Part shown: positions 42,798 to 51,499 of the stretch, in pieces | Numbering within the stretch: the stretch's first letter is position 1 | Layout of the letters: each line of letters opens with the position of its first letter | Assembly: GCA_934654795.1 (NCBI GenBank) | Contig: CAKUGT010000006.1 | Span: 6,311-70,310 of the forward strand | Direction: 5' to 3' | From: an uncultured Collinsella sp. | Lineage (GTDB): Bacteria > Actinomycetota > Coriobacteriia > Coriobacteriales > Coriobacteriaceae | DNA length: 64,000 nt | The notes under the pieces: model-generated | Databases searched by the model: none | Seen by the model: only the letters and a program-made list of their open reading frames with translations | What the model was told of the DNA's origin: nothing | Program-made: the position numbers and the translations under genes

Positions 42798-44072
42798 CTA
42801 GTCCTCGAGAGCCTTCTCGATGCGGCTCGTGACGCCCTTGAGGTTAAGACCGACGACGTACTGCTTGATCGGGCGCTTGATGTGCTCGATCACAAAGCGC
42901 TTGCCGTCGATGTCCTGGGCAGCGAGGTTGCGGTAGAGCTTCTCGACCTGCTCCTTGACCTCGGGGTCGTTGAAGGCGTAGTGACCGGAGACATCCAGAA
43001 TCTTCAGGCTGAGCTCGTCGTCTGCCAGGATGTCATCAACCTGCAGGTTAACGTCATCGCCGGTCATCCACTTGCGCCAGCGCTCGGTCTTGATAGCCTT
43101 GACCAGCAGCGTGTGATACAGGTCGGAGGGATCGTCGCACAGGCCGTTGTCGACCAGGATCTGCTCGGTAGCGCAGAGCTTGAGGTAAGCGCGGGTCTCC
43201 TCGGTGCCGTACTGAGGGGCGACATTGGAGGCCGTCACGTGAGCCGGGATGTGCTCGAGCAGCGTCGCGTCATCCAGATAGTCGGCGTTGTGCTCCTTCA
43301 GGCCCACACCGTAGCGCTTGGCCATGTCGGCGAGCTCGCGGGCATTCTTAAAGTTGTAATGACCGACCTGCTCGGTCCAGCGGGTGAGCGTACCGGTCTG
43401 GCCGACGATAAAGGTGGGCATGGGGCAGCCGCGCTTCTCGAGCTCGGGCTGCAGCTGAGAAATGAACTCCTCGTACTTGTCGGTGGAGGTCAGGCCGCCA
43501 TTGGTCTCCTCGGTACCGACCTCATAGGCAACCTCGGGCAGGTTATGCTCGCGACGGTACTGCTCAAGGTAGTCGATAAGATCGATCGTGCGGCGAAGCA
43601 CCACGTCGAGCGGAATAACCTTGCCGATCTGATAGGGGTCCTTGGTGGGGTCGACCATCAGCAGGTCAAAACCTGCCTCCATGTCGGCGACAAAGGACTT
43701 GCGGGCGAGCTCCATGGCCTCGTCCTCGGGCAGGTGGGCGTTACGCTCCTCGTCGCGCTGCCACGGACCGCCGTGATCGCGGCACAGGTAGTACGGACCG
43801 GTGTAACCCACCTCGTCGGCAACCTTCTTGATGTCGGCGGCAAAGCGCGTCTGGTCCCAACCGTTGACGTAGCCGGCGCCCATCTCGTCCATATCGACCT
43901 GGTTGCGGCTGGCGATAAACATGGGCGGGAAATCCTCGTCCTTGGCAAGCTCGAACACGGCCTGAATCAGGTTGGGGCTCATGGGGCCAATGCCGACCAT
44001 GGTTGCGTGATCGCCGCTAACCTGCAGCTTGAGCATGCCCTGAACGGCCTGGCGGATGGTGAGGTTGGACAT
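42798..44072 (-). CDS. GatZ/KbaZ-like protein (tagatose-bisphosphate aldolase non-catalytic subunit family)
   Basis: 424 residues, AGGAG before the ATG. Family blocks: GIGPMSPNLIQAVFELAKDE, FIASRNQVD, CRDHGGPW, VDPTKDPYQIGKVIPL, YEVGTEETNGG, VGQTGT and GLKEHNADYL. GatZ/KbaZ are TIM-barrel proteins that stabilise the catalytic GatY/KbaY aldolase; no GatY homologue is in the operon or window. Conserved His/Asp/Glu clusters suggest it may have its own activity on a sugar phosphate. It lies between the PTS EIIBC gene and the transaldolase/transketolase genes. Confidence 0.88.
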   Translation of the reverse strand: MSNLTIRQAVQGMLKLQVSGDHATMVGIGPMSPNLIQAVFELAKDEDFPPMFIASRNQVDMDEMGAGYVNGWDQTRFAADIKKVADEVGYTGPYYLCRDHGGPWQRDEERNAHLPEDEAMELARKSFVADMEAGFDLLMVDPTKDPYQIGKVIPLDVVLRRTIDLIDYLEQYRREHNLPEVAYEVGTEETNGGLTSTDKYEEFISQLQPELEKRGCPMPTFIVGQTGTLTRWTEQVGHYNFKNARELADMAKRYGVGLKEHNADYLDDATLLEHIPAHVTASNVAPQYGTEETRAYLKLCATEQILVDNGLCDDPSDLYHTLLVKAIKTERWRKWMTGDDVNLQVDDILADDELSLKILDVSGHYAFNDPEVKEQVEKLYRNLAAQDIDGKRFVIEHIKRPIKQYVVGLNLKGVTSRIEKALED

Positions 44073-44141
44073 TTTGTTCTCCTTCTCCAGAGGATTTTTG
44101 ACAAAAGTTCCCTGGGACCCAGATGTGGGCCCTATCAGTAC

Positions 44142-44202
44142 GGATGGATTTTGTTGTGTAGGGGCGGTTGTGCGGAGTCAAATCCATCCCTCCGCACAAC
44201 CG
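44142..44202 (-). promoter_or_regulatory. Potential H-type RNA pseudoknot between EIIBC and gatZ
   Basis: In the transcript, a 13-bp perfect stem (44190-44202 with 44165-44177, CGGTTGTGCGGAG) closes a 12-base loop. Ten bases of the loop, GGATGGATTT (44180-44189), pair perfectly with AAATCCATCC (44142-44151) 13 bases downstream. It begins 14 bases after the EIIBC stop and ends ~70 bases before the gatZ start. The two helices can coexist as a pseudoknot or compete if transcription is slow. Confidence 0.7.
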
Positions 44203-44216
44203 GAGTCCTTAAAGGT

Positions 44217-45689
44217 TTACTTGGCCTGCTTATCGAGCGTGGGCTTCATGGCAATCAGGATTGCAGCGGCGACCAAGGAGCCAATCACGATGTCCAGGCA
44301 GAACAGCGCGACGTTGTTGGTGGCGAGGGCGACGATAAAGCCACCATGCGGAACGTAGCAGTCGATGCCCTGGAAGGCGGCAAGCGCCGCGCCCACGGCA
44401 GAGCCGATGCAGATGCCGGGCAGGGTGTGGCCAAGATCCTTGACCGCGAAGGGAATAGCGCCCTCGGTAATGCCGATGCAGCCCATGAACAGCGCGGAGA
44501 TGCCCATCTGACGGTCAGCGTCATCGAACTTGTTCTTGGCGATGAGCGCAGCGAGGCCACAGGCGATCGGGGGAACGGCGACGGCGACGCGGAACATACC
44601 ATTAGGACCGTAGATTCCGGAGGCCATGATGGCCATGGTGAAGGTCGAGGCGGTCTTGTTGATGGGGCCACCCATATCGAAGGCGGTCATAACGCCAATG
44701 ACCAGACCCAGGACAACCGCGGAGCCGCCTTGCAGACTGCCGAGCACGCCGGTAAGCCAGTCCATCACAAAGCCAAGCGGCGTGGCCAGGATGTAGATAT
44801 AGGCCATACCCAGGACAAGCGAGGTCAGAATCGGGATGATCAGGATGGGCATGATGGTCTGGATGGTGTTGTTGACCTTCCAGGTCTTCATCCAGCGGAC
44901 AAAGTAGCCGCAGATAACCGCCATGATCATGGCGCCCAAGAAGCCGGTCGAAACGCTGTTGCCGTTAGGGGTAACGACTGCGTTGTTGACCAGGTAGCCC
45001 AGGACAAAACCGGGGGCGAGCGCGGGCTTGCCGGCCATCGAGTAGGAGATATATGCCGCAAGCACCGGGATCATCATGGAGATGCCGGCCATGCCGATGG
45101 TGTTAAGACTCACCATCAGCGGATTCGTAACCTCCATGCCGTTGGCGCCGGCGGTACCGGATGCCAGCGAGAAGGCGAGAAACACGCCGCCGATAACGAC
45201 GATGGGGATAAAATAGGAAACGCCGGTATTGAATGCATTGAGCAGCGTCTTACCAGGATCGGCAAAGATAGACTGCTTGGACGCCGGTGTCGGGGCCTGC
45301 GGGGCAGCGGAGACGGCCTTCTTCTCTGCCTTGGCCTCGGCCTTGGGCGCGTCAACGGCGCCACCCGTCGCCTTGATGATCTCAACGGCCTGGTCGATGA
45401 TCTTCACCGGATCGGCGATTACATCCGAGGTGCCGACCTTCAGGAACTTGCCCTCGGCCATCTTCTGCTCAAAACGATCCTCGTTCTCGACGCCCACGTC
45501 GACGGACTCGAGCACCAGGTCGGCGGAATCCACGTCTTCCTGCGTCAGCTCGTTCTCGATACCCAGGCCACCCTGAGCCTCGACTTTGCACTCGATGCCA
45601 CGGGCGGCGCATTCATCCTGAATCGCCTTCTGGGCCATATACGTGTGGGCAATACCCACGGTACAGGCGGCAACGCCTACGATCTTCAT
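44217..45689 (-). CDS. PTS fructose-type EIIBC transporter
   Basis: 490 residues from the ATG at 45689 (AGAGGG upstream). Residues 1-100 are EIIB-fructose (GVAACTVGIAHTYMAQ, phospho-Cys9). An Ala/Lys/Pro linker (~105-130) follows, then EIIC with ~9-10 helices (LLNAFNTGVSYFIPIVVIGG, FLGAMIMAVICGY, DMGGPINKTA, GITEGAIPFAVKD). It imports and phosphorylates a ketose or similar sugar; EIIA is supplied by the last gene of the operon. First gene of the operon and divergent from a LacI regulator with a long operator palindrome between. Confidence 0.94.
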   Translation of the reverse strand: MKIVGVAACTVGIAHTYMAQKAIQDECAARGIECKVEAQGGLGIENELTQEDVDSADLVLESVDVGVENEDRFEQKMAEGKFLKVGTSDVIADPVKIIDQAVEIIKATGGAVDAPKAEAKAEKKAVSAAPQAPTPASKQSIFADPGKTLLNAFNTGVSYFIPIVVIGGVFLAFSLASGTAGANGMEVTNPLMVSLNTIGMAGISMMIPVLAAYISYSMAGKPALAPGFVLGYLVNNAVVTPNGNSVSTGFLGAMIMAVICGYFVRWMKTWKVNNTIQTIMPILIIPILTSLVLGMAYIYILATPLGFVMDWLTGVLGSLQGGSAVVLGLVIGVMTAFDMGGPINKTASTFTMAIMASGIYGPNGMFRVAVAVPPIACGLAALIAKNKFDDADRQMGISALFMGCIGITEGAIPFAVKDLGHTLPGICIGSAVGAALAAFQGIDCYVPHGGFIVALATNNVALFCLDIVIGSLVAAAILIAMKPTLDKQAK

Positions 45690-45789
45690 TGCTTCCCTCT
45701 TTTCATAGAGTTGCGTGCGCAAGACACCGTTTGCGGAGGCCTCCGGAGCATCCCCTGCCGTTTGGACTTGCTGTCTTTTCGACAAGACC

Positions 45790-45883
45790 AATATAGGTGC
45801 TCGTTTTTCTTAATGCCAGCTTATTTCGGTAAACGCGCAGGTCAGAGCGTTGGTTATGCTATTTGGTTATGCGTTTAACCAAA
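45790..45883 (-). promoter_or_regulatory. Promoter of the PTS operon with LacI-type operator
   Basis: Minus-strand TGGCAT (45813-45818), 17-bp spacer, TATATT (45790-45795). Upstream is the 22-bp near-palindrome TTTGGTTATGCGTTTAACCA(AA) at 45862-45883 with 9/11 symmetric matches and central CG. A half-site TTGGTTATGC is repeated at 45850-45859, and a related CGGTAAACGCG lies near 45827-45838. Looping or multiple-site repression by the adjacent LacI protein is inferred. Confidence 0.6.
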
Positions 45884-46104
45884 AATGAATCCTGCGATTT
45901 TACCCTCGATTTCAAAAGTCAAGAAGTATTTGATTTTCTCGGTAGACGGCAGATGCGCATGCCGGTCACAAATTTCGACCCCACCCGTATACCGCATTTG
46001 TTGCATACTCATATGAAAGGAAAAGGTCGCTCACCGAAGCGCATCCCTCACCAAGACTCAAAGTCATCATGTTGGAAAATGCTCATCTGTCGGAAGGAGT
46101 CGCT

Positions 46105-47115
46105 GTGGCAAAACAGCGCGTTACGATCGCAGACGTCGCTCGAGAGGCGGGAACCTCGACGGCAAGCGTCTCGTATTACCTCAACGACAAACGAGAAAAG
46201 CTTAGCGAGAAGACGCAGGCAAAGATTGCGCGCGTCATCAAGGAACTCGGATACGTTCCCAACGCCCAAGCGCAAACGCTCACCGGCAAGCAGACCCACG
46301 TCATCGCCATCATCATTTTGGATAACACCAACAAGTGGGCGGGCCTCGTCCTCAACGGCATGGAACAAGTCATGCTCCCCGCGGGCTACCAGACGGTCGT
46401 TTGCACGAGCAACTTTAACCCCGAGACCGAGCTCATGTATGTCGACAAAATGCTCTCGCTGGGCGTCGATGGTTTTATCATCCAGCCCACGGCAAATTTC
46501 AAGGCAGTCCACGACCGCATCAAGCGCGCCGGCAAGCCCGTCGTCTTTTTTGACGCGGCCATCTACAGCCCAGGCACCAGCTGGATCAAAACCAACCTCT
46601 ACGACGGCGTGTACAATGCCACGCAGGCGCTTCTCGATGCCGGCTACGAGGACTTTTTCTCCATTGCCGCTAACATGACCGAAATGCGCACCCGCATGGA
46701 GCGTTTTCAGGGGTATGCCGAGGCACTGGCAGCGAACGGACAGCTCTACAAAGCGATTCCCATCGACCACAACAAGCCGTCGGTCGGTGAGCTTACCGAG
46801 TACTTTAAATACAAGTTCAACCCCGCCAAGCGAACCCTTATCTTCGTGCAAAATCAGTGGGCACTTCCCCGTGTCTACAAGGCTCTCCAGCCCATGGCCC
46901 ATCTACTTCCGCAGCAAATCGGTCTTTTGGGACTCAACTGCGAAGACTGGACCAACCTCACCACGCCGACCGTCTCCACGATCATCGAGCCCGTCGACCA
47001 GGAAGGCAGAGAGGCGGCCGAGATGCTCCTCGCGCTACTCGATGGCAGCAGCACGCCCGGTGAGCAGCGCATTCTCGAATGTAAACTCAATTGGCTCGGT
47101 TCCACCTCGATCTAG
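46105..47115 (+). CDS. LacI-family regulator of the PTS operon
   Basis: 336 residues from a GTG at 46105 with GGAAGGAG upstream. Headpiece RVTIADVAREAGTSTASVSY, hinge NAQAQTLTGK, then a sugar-binding core (VVFFDAAIYSPG, GLLGLNCEDWTNLTTP). The gene is divergent from the EIIBC-gatZ-talC-tkt-EIIA operon, with an operator-like palindrome in the 415-bp intergenic region. The effector is probably a sugar phosphate or the imported sugar. Confidence 0.9.
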   Translation: MAKQRVTIADVAREAGTSTASVSYYLNDKREKLSEKTQAKIARVIKELGYVPNAQAQTLTGKQTHVIAIIILDNTNKWAGLVLNGMEQVMLPAGYQTVVCTSNFNPETELMYVDKMLSLGVDGFIIQPTANFKAVHDRIKRAGKPVVFFDAAIYSPGTSWIKTNLYDGVYNATQALLDAGYEDFFSIAANMTEMRTRMERFQGYAEALAANGQLYKAIPIDHNKPSVGELTEYFKYKFNPAKRTLIFVQNQWALPRVYKALQPMAHLLPQQIGLLGLNCEDWTNLTTPTVSTIIEPVDQEGREAAEMLLALLDGSSTPGEQRILECKLNWLGSTSI

Positions 47116-47244
47116 CCATACGTCAAATATGAGGCAAATGAATCCGTAGCGTTTGTCCCAAATCTTAAGTATTTGTTCGACAGAACGGCCTCTGTCGGCT
47201 CCTGCTAGACTGATAGATTCCCAACCGTCCATCTAGGAGCCTCC

Positions 47245-48231
47245 ATGTCGCGCAAGCCCGCTTACAAGCAAGTACTTTCCATCGGCACCGCCGTGGTGCT
47301 GGGGTTTGCGCTGTTCACAGGGTCGCTCGACGGGGCGCCCAAGCTGTTGTCGCCGCAAAGCGATGAGCAGGCGGCAGCCCTGGCCGAAAAACAAAACGAG
47401 AGCCCCAGCCGCACCGACGACGAAGCAGACCTGGTTGCCCGGCTCGAATCAGGAACAGCGAGCTCCTCGGACTCTCAAAATAGCCAAGACTCTGGCGATG
47501 GCTCCGAGTCCACCGCGACCAACACCAACGGCAACGTTACCTCCGCGGATAGTGCCGCCACCCCCATCGACGAGGTCGAAAACCCCGACCTCGACCGCGC
47601 ACGCGGCGTATACCTCAGCAGCATTCCCGACTATGCGGGCAACCCCTATGTCGCCTTGCGCGCCGATAGCACGCACCCGTTGGGCACGCCGTCGTTCACG
47701 CTCGACGAGTACGAACGAGCCGCCGAAGAAGGTTGCTTTAAGAAATTCTCCAAGCTCGATAGCCTGGGTCGCACCCGCAAGGCGCTCGCCTGCGTTGGGC
47801 CCGAATCGCTCGGCCAAGGTAAGCGCGGCGATATCTCGCGTATCCATCCCGCTGGATGGCGTCAGCAGCGCTACGACTTTATTCCGGGCCAGAGCCTCTA
47901 CAACCGCTGCCACCTTATCGCCTGGTCGCTCTGCGGCGAAAACGCCAACCGTAAGAATCTCCTCACCGGCACGCGCTATCTCAACGAGACGGGCATGCTA
48001 CCGTTTGAAGAGCAGATTCTCAACTATATTCGCGATACGGGCAACCATGTGCTCTACCGCGTCACGCCCATGTATAACGAAGAGGAACTTGTCTGCCGTG
48101 GCGTGCGCCTCGAGGCGCAATCGGTCGAGGACCACGGCAAGACCCTCTGCTTCCACGTATATTGCTACAACCTGCAGCCGCACGTGCAGATCGACTACGC
48201 CACCGGCCGCAATCAGGCCTCGGGGGACTAG
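47245..48231 (+). CDS. Secreted DNA/RNA non-specific endonuclease
   Basis: 328 residues, AGGAG before the ATG. An N-terminal hydrophobic segment (QVLSIGTAVVLGFALFTGSL) acts as signal or anchor. A Ser/Asp/Asn-rich low-complexity linker (~65-110) follows, then a beta-beta-alpha metal nuclease domain with YNRCHLIAWSLCGENANRKN: His223 as general base and an Asn of the NRKN group as metal ligand, as in streptococcal Sda1/EndA-type nucleases (H replaces the DRGH of the wider family by an NRCH form). It likely degrades extracellular DNA for nutrition, biofilm or NET escape. Monocistronic. Confidence 0.88.
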   Translation: MSRKPAYKQVLSIGTAVVLGFALFTGSLDGAPKLLSPQSDEQAAALAEKQNESPSRTDDEADLVARLESGTASSSDSQNSQDSGDGSESTATNTNGNVTSADSAATPIDEVENPDLDRARGVYLSSIPDYAGNPYVALRADSTHPLGTPSFTLDEYERAAEEGCFKKFSKLDSLGRTRKALACVGPESLGQGKRGDISRIHPAGWRQQRYDFIPGQSLYNRCHLIAWSLCGENANRKNLLTGTRYLNETGMLPFEEQILNYIRDTGNHVLYRVTPMYNEEELVCRGVRLEAQSVEDHGKTLCFHVYCYNLQPHVQIDYATGRNQASGD

Positions 48232-48291
48232 GGCCGACCAAGCTGCCCCAAAACCTAACGTGATCCGTTTTTCTCCGCCCCCCTAGGGATC

Positions 48292-48328
48292 AAAAAGGGC
48301 CGCCCTGGATTGCCCAGAGCGGCCCTTG
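48292..48328 (-). terminator. Terminator of the EF-G paralogue gene
   Basis: AAGGGCCGC..GCGGCCCTT stem with inner CTGG/CCAG pairing and TTTTT on the minus strand. Confidence 0.85.
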
Positions 48329-48361
48329 CATCGGCACGTATGTTACAGGCAACGCCACACG

Positions 48362-50437
48362 CTACTTAGCGCGACCCTCCTCATAGCGCTCGACCAGCTT
48401 GGCCTGAACGTCATAGGGAACCTGCTCATAGCCAGCGGGCTTCATGGTAAAGTCGCCTGTGCCGCGCGTGATGGAGCGCAGGCGCGTCGAGTAATCCGTC
48501 AGCTCGGCCAGCGGCGCCTGGGCAATTACCACGGTGTCTCCGCGCTCATCGGTCTCCATGCCCGTCACGCGACCGCGCGAGGCAGAGATGTCGCCCATCA
48601 CGGCGCCGGCGTAGCTCTCGGGAATGGTCACCGTGATTTCCTCGATGGGCTCCAGCACCACCGGGTCGGCATCGGCGCACGCCTTGCGCAGACCGATGCG
48701 AGCCGCCGCGCGGAACGCCATCTCGTTGGAGTCGACGCTGTGATACGAACCGTCGTACACCGCGACACGGATGCCCGTGAGCGGATAGCCGGCGATAATG
48801 CCGTCCTTCATGGTCTCCTGGACGCCCTTATCCACGGCGGGGATCAGCGAGCGCGGAATGCGGCCGCCCACGACCTCGTCCACAAACTCGTAGCCGTCGC
48901 TCGTGCCGTCGGGCCCAATGAGCGGCTCCACGCGCAGCCAGCAGTCGCCGTACTGACCGGCGCCACCGGTCTGCTTCTTGTGACGGCCTTGAGCGCTCGC
49001 CGTGCGGCGAATGGTCTCGCGATATGGAATGCGGATCGGCACACTCTTGGCCGCGACCTTGGTGCGGTCCTCCAGGCGGTTGAGCAGCACCGACACCTGT
49101 GCCTCGCCCACGGCAGAGATGATGGTCTGGCCCGTCTCCTCGTCGCGGTCGATGCTCATGGTCGGATCGGCCTTGCAGGCCTTCTCGATAAACGTGTAGA
49201 GCTTCTCCTCGTCACCGCGGTTCTCGGCCTCGATAGCGATGCGGTACTGCGAGTTGGGGAACTTGAACGCAGCCGCCTCGACCTTACCGGTAATGGAAAG
49301 CGTGTCGCCCGTCTCGGCAGCCAGCTTGGGCGCCACGATGATGTCGCCGGCATAGGCGTGACCAACCTCGGTCATATCGCGACCGCACATCACATACAGG
49401 TGTGCCAGGCGATCGCTCTTGCGGGTACGGGCGTTGACCAGCTCAAGGCCCGGCTCAAGCGTGCCCGTCAACACCTTGATAAAGCTAATACGACCCTGCT
49501 GCGGATCAGCCAGCGTCTTAAACACAAACGCCACCGGGCGGTCGTCATCGCTCGAGATCTTGAGCGAATCGCCATCGATGAGCGGCATCTCGCCGTAGTC
49601 CGTCGGCGCCGGGAAGTACGTGGCGATGTCGTCCATCAGCGAGTTGACGCCCTGCTCCTTAATGCAATCGCCCGCAAAGACCGGCACAAAGATGCGCTCG
49701 GCGATCGCCTTGGACAACAAGCCCTCAAGCTCCTCCTGCGTCAGCGTCTCCTCGCCTTCGAGGTATTTCATCATCAGCTCGTCGTCAGCCTCGGCCACCA
49801 GCTCGCACAGATGGTCGTGGGCCTCCTCGGCCTGGGCACGATACTCCTCGGGGATCTCCGACTCAACGGCCTCGGCGCCGTTGCAGTGGCGCGCCTTCAT
49901 GCGCACCAGGTCGATGATGCCGTCAAAGTCCTCGCCCTCGCCCCAGGGAAGGGTCACGGCGCCCAGACGCGTGCCGAAGCGCTCCTGCAGCAGCTCCATG
50001 GTGGTCGCAAAACTGGCCTCGGGACGCGACAGGCGATTCACGAACACCGCGCGCGCCAGGCGCAGGTCCTCGGCGGCATACCAGAGCTTGACGGTCGTGG
50101 GCTGTGGGCCGGCCTCGGCGTCGACCACAAACAGAGCCGTCTCGCAGACACTCATCGCGGCAAAGGCGTCGCCGATAAAATCGGGATAGCACGGGGCATC
50201 GAGCACGTTGATGCGGGCGCCCTTCCAGTCAATCGGCGCGATGGTCGTCGAGATGGAGAATGCGCGCTTGACCTCTTCGGGGTCATAGTCAAGCGTGGGC
50301 TTGGTGCCGTCGTGGCCGCCCAGACGGGCGGTCTTGCCGGAAAGGTGGAGCATGGCCTCGGCGAGTGAAGTCTTGCCCACCCCGCCTTGGCCTACGAGCA
50401 CCACGTTCCTTACGTTGCCGGTCTTGGGAGCACCCAT
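48362..50437 (-). CDS. EF-G paralogue (EF-G2/FusA2-like translational GTPase)
   Basis: 691 residues from the ATG at 50437 (AAGGAGGTC upstream). G1 is GQGGVGKTS (16-24), and G3 reads DAPCYPDF instead of DTPGHxDF. The G4 position reads FVNRLSRPEA instead of NKxD, so the guanine-specificity Asp is missing. Domains II-V follow (GRISFIKVLTGTL; KKQTGGAGQYGDCWLRVEP; SRGRVTGMETDERGDTVVIA). It resembles the FusA2/EF-G2 group with poorly understood, often ribosome-stress-related roles. The true fusA is not in the window. Reduced or altered nucleotide specificity is inferred. Confidence 0.88.
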   Translation of the reverse strand: MGAPKTGNVRNVVLVGQGGVGKTSLAEAMLHLSGKTARLGGHDGTKPTLDYDPEEVKRAFSISTTIAPIDWKGARINVLDAPCYPDFIGDAFAAMSVCETALFVVDAEAGPQPTTVKLWYAAEDLRLARAVFVNRLSRPEASFATTMELLQERFGTRLGAVTLPWGEGEDFDGIIDLVRMKARHCNGAEAVESEIPEEYRAQAEEAHDHLCELVAEADDELMMKYLEGEETLTQEELEGLLSKAIAERIFVPVFAGDCIKEQGVNSLMDDIATYFPAPTDYGEMPLIDGDSLKISSDDDRPVAFVFKTLADPQQGRISFIKVLTGTLEPGLELVNARTRKSDRLAHLYVMCGRDMTEVGHAYAGDIIVAPKLAAETGDTLSITGKVEAAAFKFPNSQYRIAIEAENRGDEEKLYTFIEKACKADPTMSIDRDEETGQTIISAVGEAQVSVLLNRLEDRTKVAAKSVPIRIPYRETIRRTASAQGRHKKQTGGAGQYGDCWLRVEPLIGPDGTSDGYEFVDEVVGGRIPRSLIPAVDKGVQETMKDGIIAGYPLTGIRVAVYDGSYHSVDSNEMAFRAAARIGLRKACADADPVVLEPIEEITVTIPESYAGAVMGDISASRGRVTGMETDERGDTVVIAQAPLAELTDYSTRLRSITRGTGDFTMKPAGYEQVPYDVQAKLVERYEEGRAK

Positions 50438-50675
50438 GATGACCTCCTTGCAGGGTCGCGCGCGATGCGCGACGCCAACGGGGAGAGTTCGCGGTCGGTG
50501 CCGTCCCGGGAGCAGCATTGTCGGCAGCCGAGCCGACTCACCCTCCAAATGTCCTATGCCACCACCCTACCCTTGCAGCCGCCTGTCCATGCATACCTTT
50601 CGGCACGCGTATGGATACGGGCGGCGAGAGGAGAAAGCGGGCATGGAAGGCAATTGTTGGGCCCCACCGATGCGA

Positions 50676-50713
50676 ATAAAAACCGCCGCAGACCAAAAGA
50701 CCTGCGGCGGTTT
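50676..50713 (-). terminator. Terminator of the amino-acid ABC operon
   Basis: AAACCGCCGCAG / CTGCGGCGGTTT stem followed by TTTTTA on the minus strand, 20 bp after the ATPase gene stop. The remainder of 50438-50675 shows no gene. Confidence 0.88.
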
Positions 50714-50734
50714 CGCCTCAATTAACACCTGAGT

Positions 50735-51499
50735 CTATCCCTCGATACGACTCAAGAACTCGCGCGTACGCTGCTCGCGCGGATGGTCGATCACCTGCTC
50801 GGCAGGGCCCTCCTCGACAATGCGGCCGCCATCCATAAAGACCACGCGGTCGGCAACGTCGCGGGCGAACTGCATCGCGTGCGTCACGATCACCATCGTC
50901 ATATTCTGCGCCGCGAGGTCCTTGATGACACGCAGCACCTCGGCCGTCAGCTCGGGATCGAGCGCCGAGGTCGGCTCGTCAAAGAACAAGATTTCCGGAT
51001 CGAGCGCAAGGGCGCGGGCGATACTCACGCGCTGCTGCTGACCGCCCGAAAGCTCGCAGGGCACTTTGTTCTCATTGCCCGTAAGCCCCATCTGCGCAAT
51101 CAGCTCGTGTGCACGGGCCTCCGCTTGCTCGCGCGGGCGCTTGAGCACGCGGATCGGCGCGTCGGTGATGTTTTTCATCACGGTATAGTGCGGGAACAGA
51201 TTGTAGTTCTGGAACACCAGGCCAAACCGCGAGCGTGCCTGCTTGGGCACATCGCCCTTCGCATAGACCGCGCCTGAGCCCGCGTCCGTCGCGACCGCAA
51301 GATCGCCAAACGAGAGCGAGCCGCCGTCGAGCGTCTCGAGCAGCGTGGCACAGCGCAGCAGCGTGGACTTACCGCCACCCGAAGGCCCGATAATCGCCAC
51401 GACCTCGCCACGCTTCACCTCGAGCGAGATATCCTTGAGCACCTCATTGCCGCCAAACGCCTTACGGGCGCTTTCGATTTTCATCACTGAATTAGTCAT
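50735..51499 (-). CDS. Polar amino-acid ABC transporter ATPase (GlnQ-like)
   Basis: 254 residues. Walker A GPSGGGKSTLL, Q-loop QNYNLFPHYTVMKN, signature ELSGGQQQRVSIARALAL, Walker B ILFFDEPTSALDPEL and H-loop VTHAMQFA. The PAAT subclass is shown by the NLFPH-type Q-loop. It overlaps the permease gene by 8 bp, so translation is coupled, and it completes the SBP-permease-ATPase importer. Confidence 0.96.
   Translation of the reverse strand: MTNSVMKIESARKAFGGNEVLKDISLEVKRGEVVAIIGPSGGGKSTLLRCATLLETLDGGSLSFGDLAVATDAGSGAVYAKGDVPKQARSRFGLVFQNYNLFPHYTVMKNITDAPIRVLKRPREQAEARAHELIAQMGLTGNENKVPCELSGGQQQRVSIARALALDPEILFFDEPTSALDPELTAEVLRVIKDLAAQNMTMVIVTHAMQFARDVADRVVFMDGGRIVEEGPAEQVIDHPREQRTREFLSRIEG

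Noticed and set aside
42723..45878. 1,051-codon plus-strand frame
   Set aside because: Antisense to gatZ-like and EIIBC genes, and it would read through the pseudoknot and repeats.
48276..48285. C-run near the end of the nuclease gene as another phase-variable tract
   Set aside because: It is only six C, outside coding sequence and not within a promoter.
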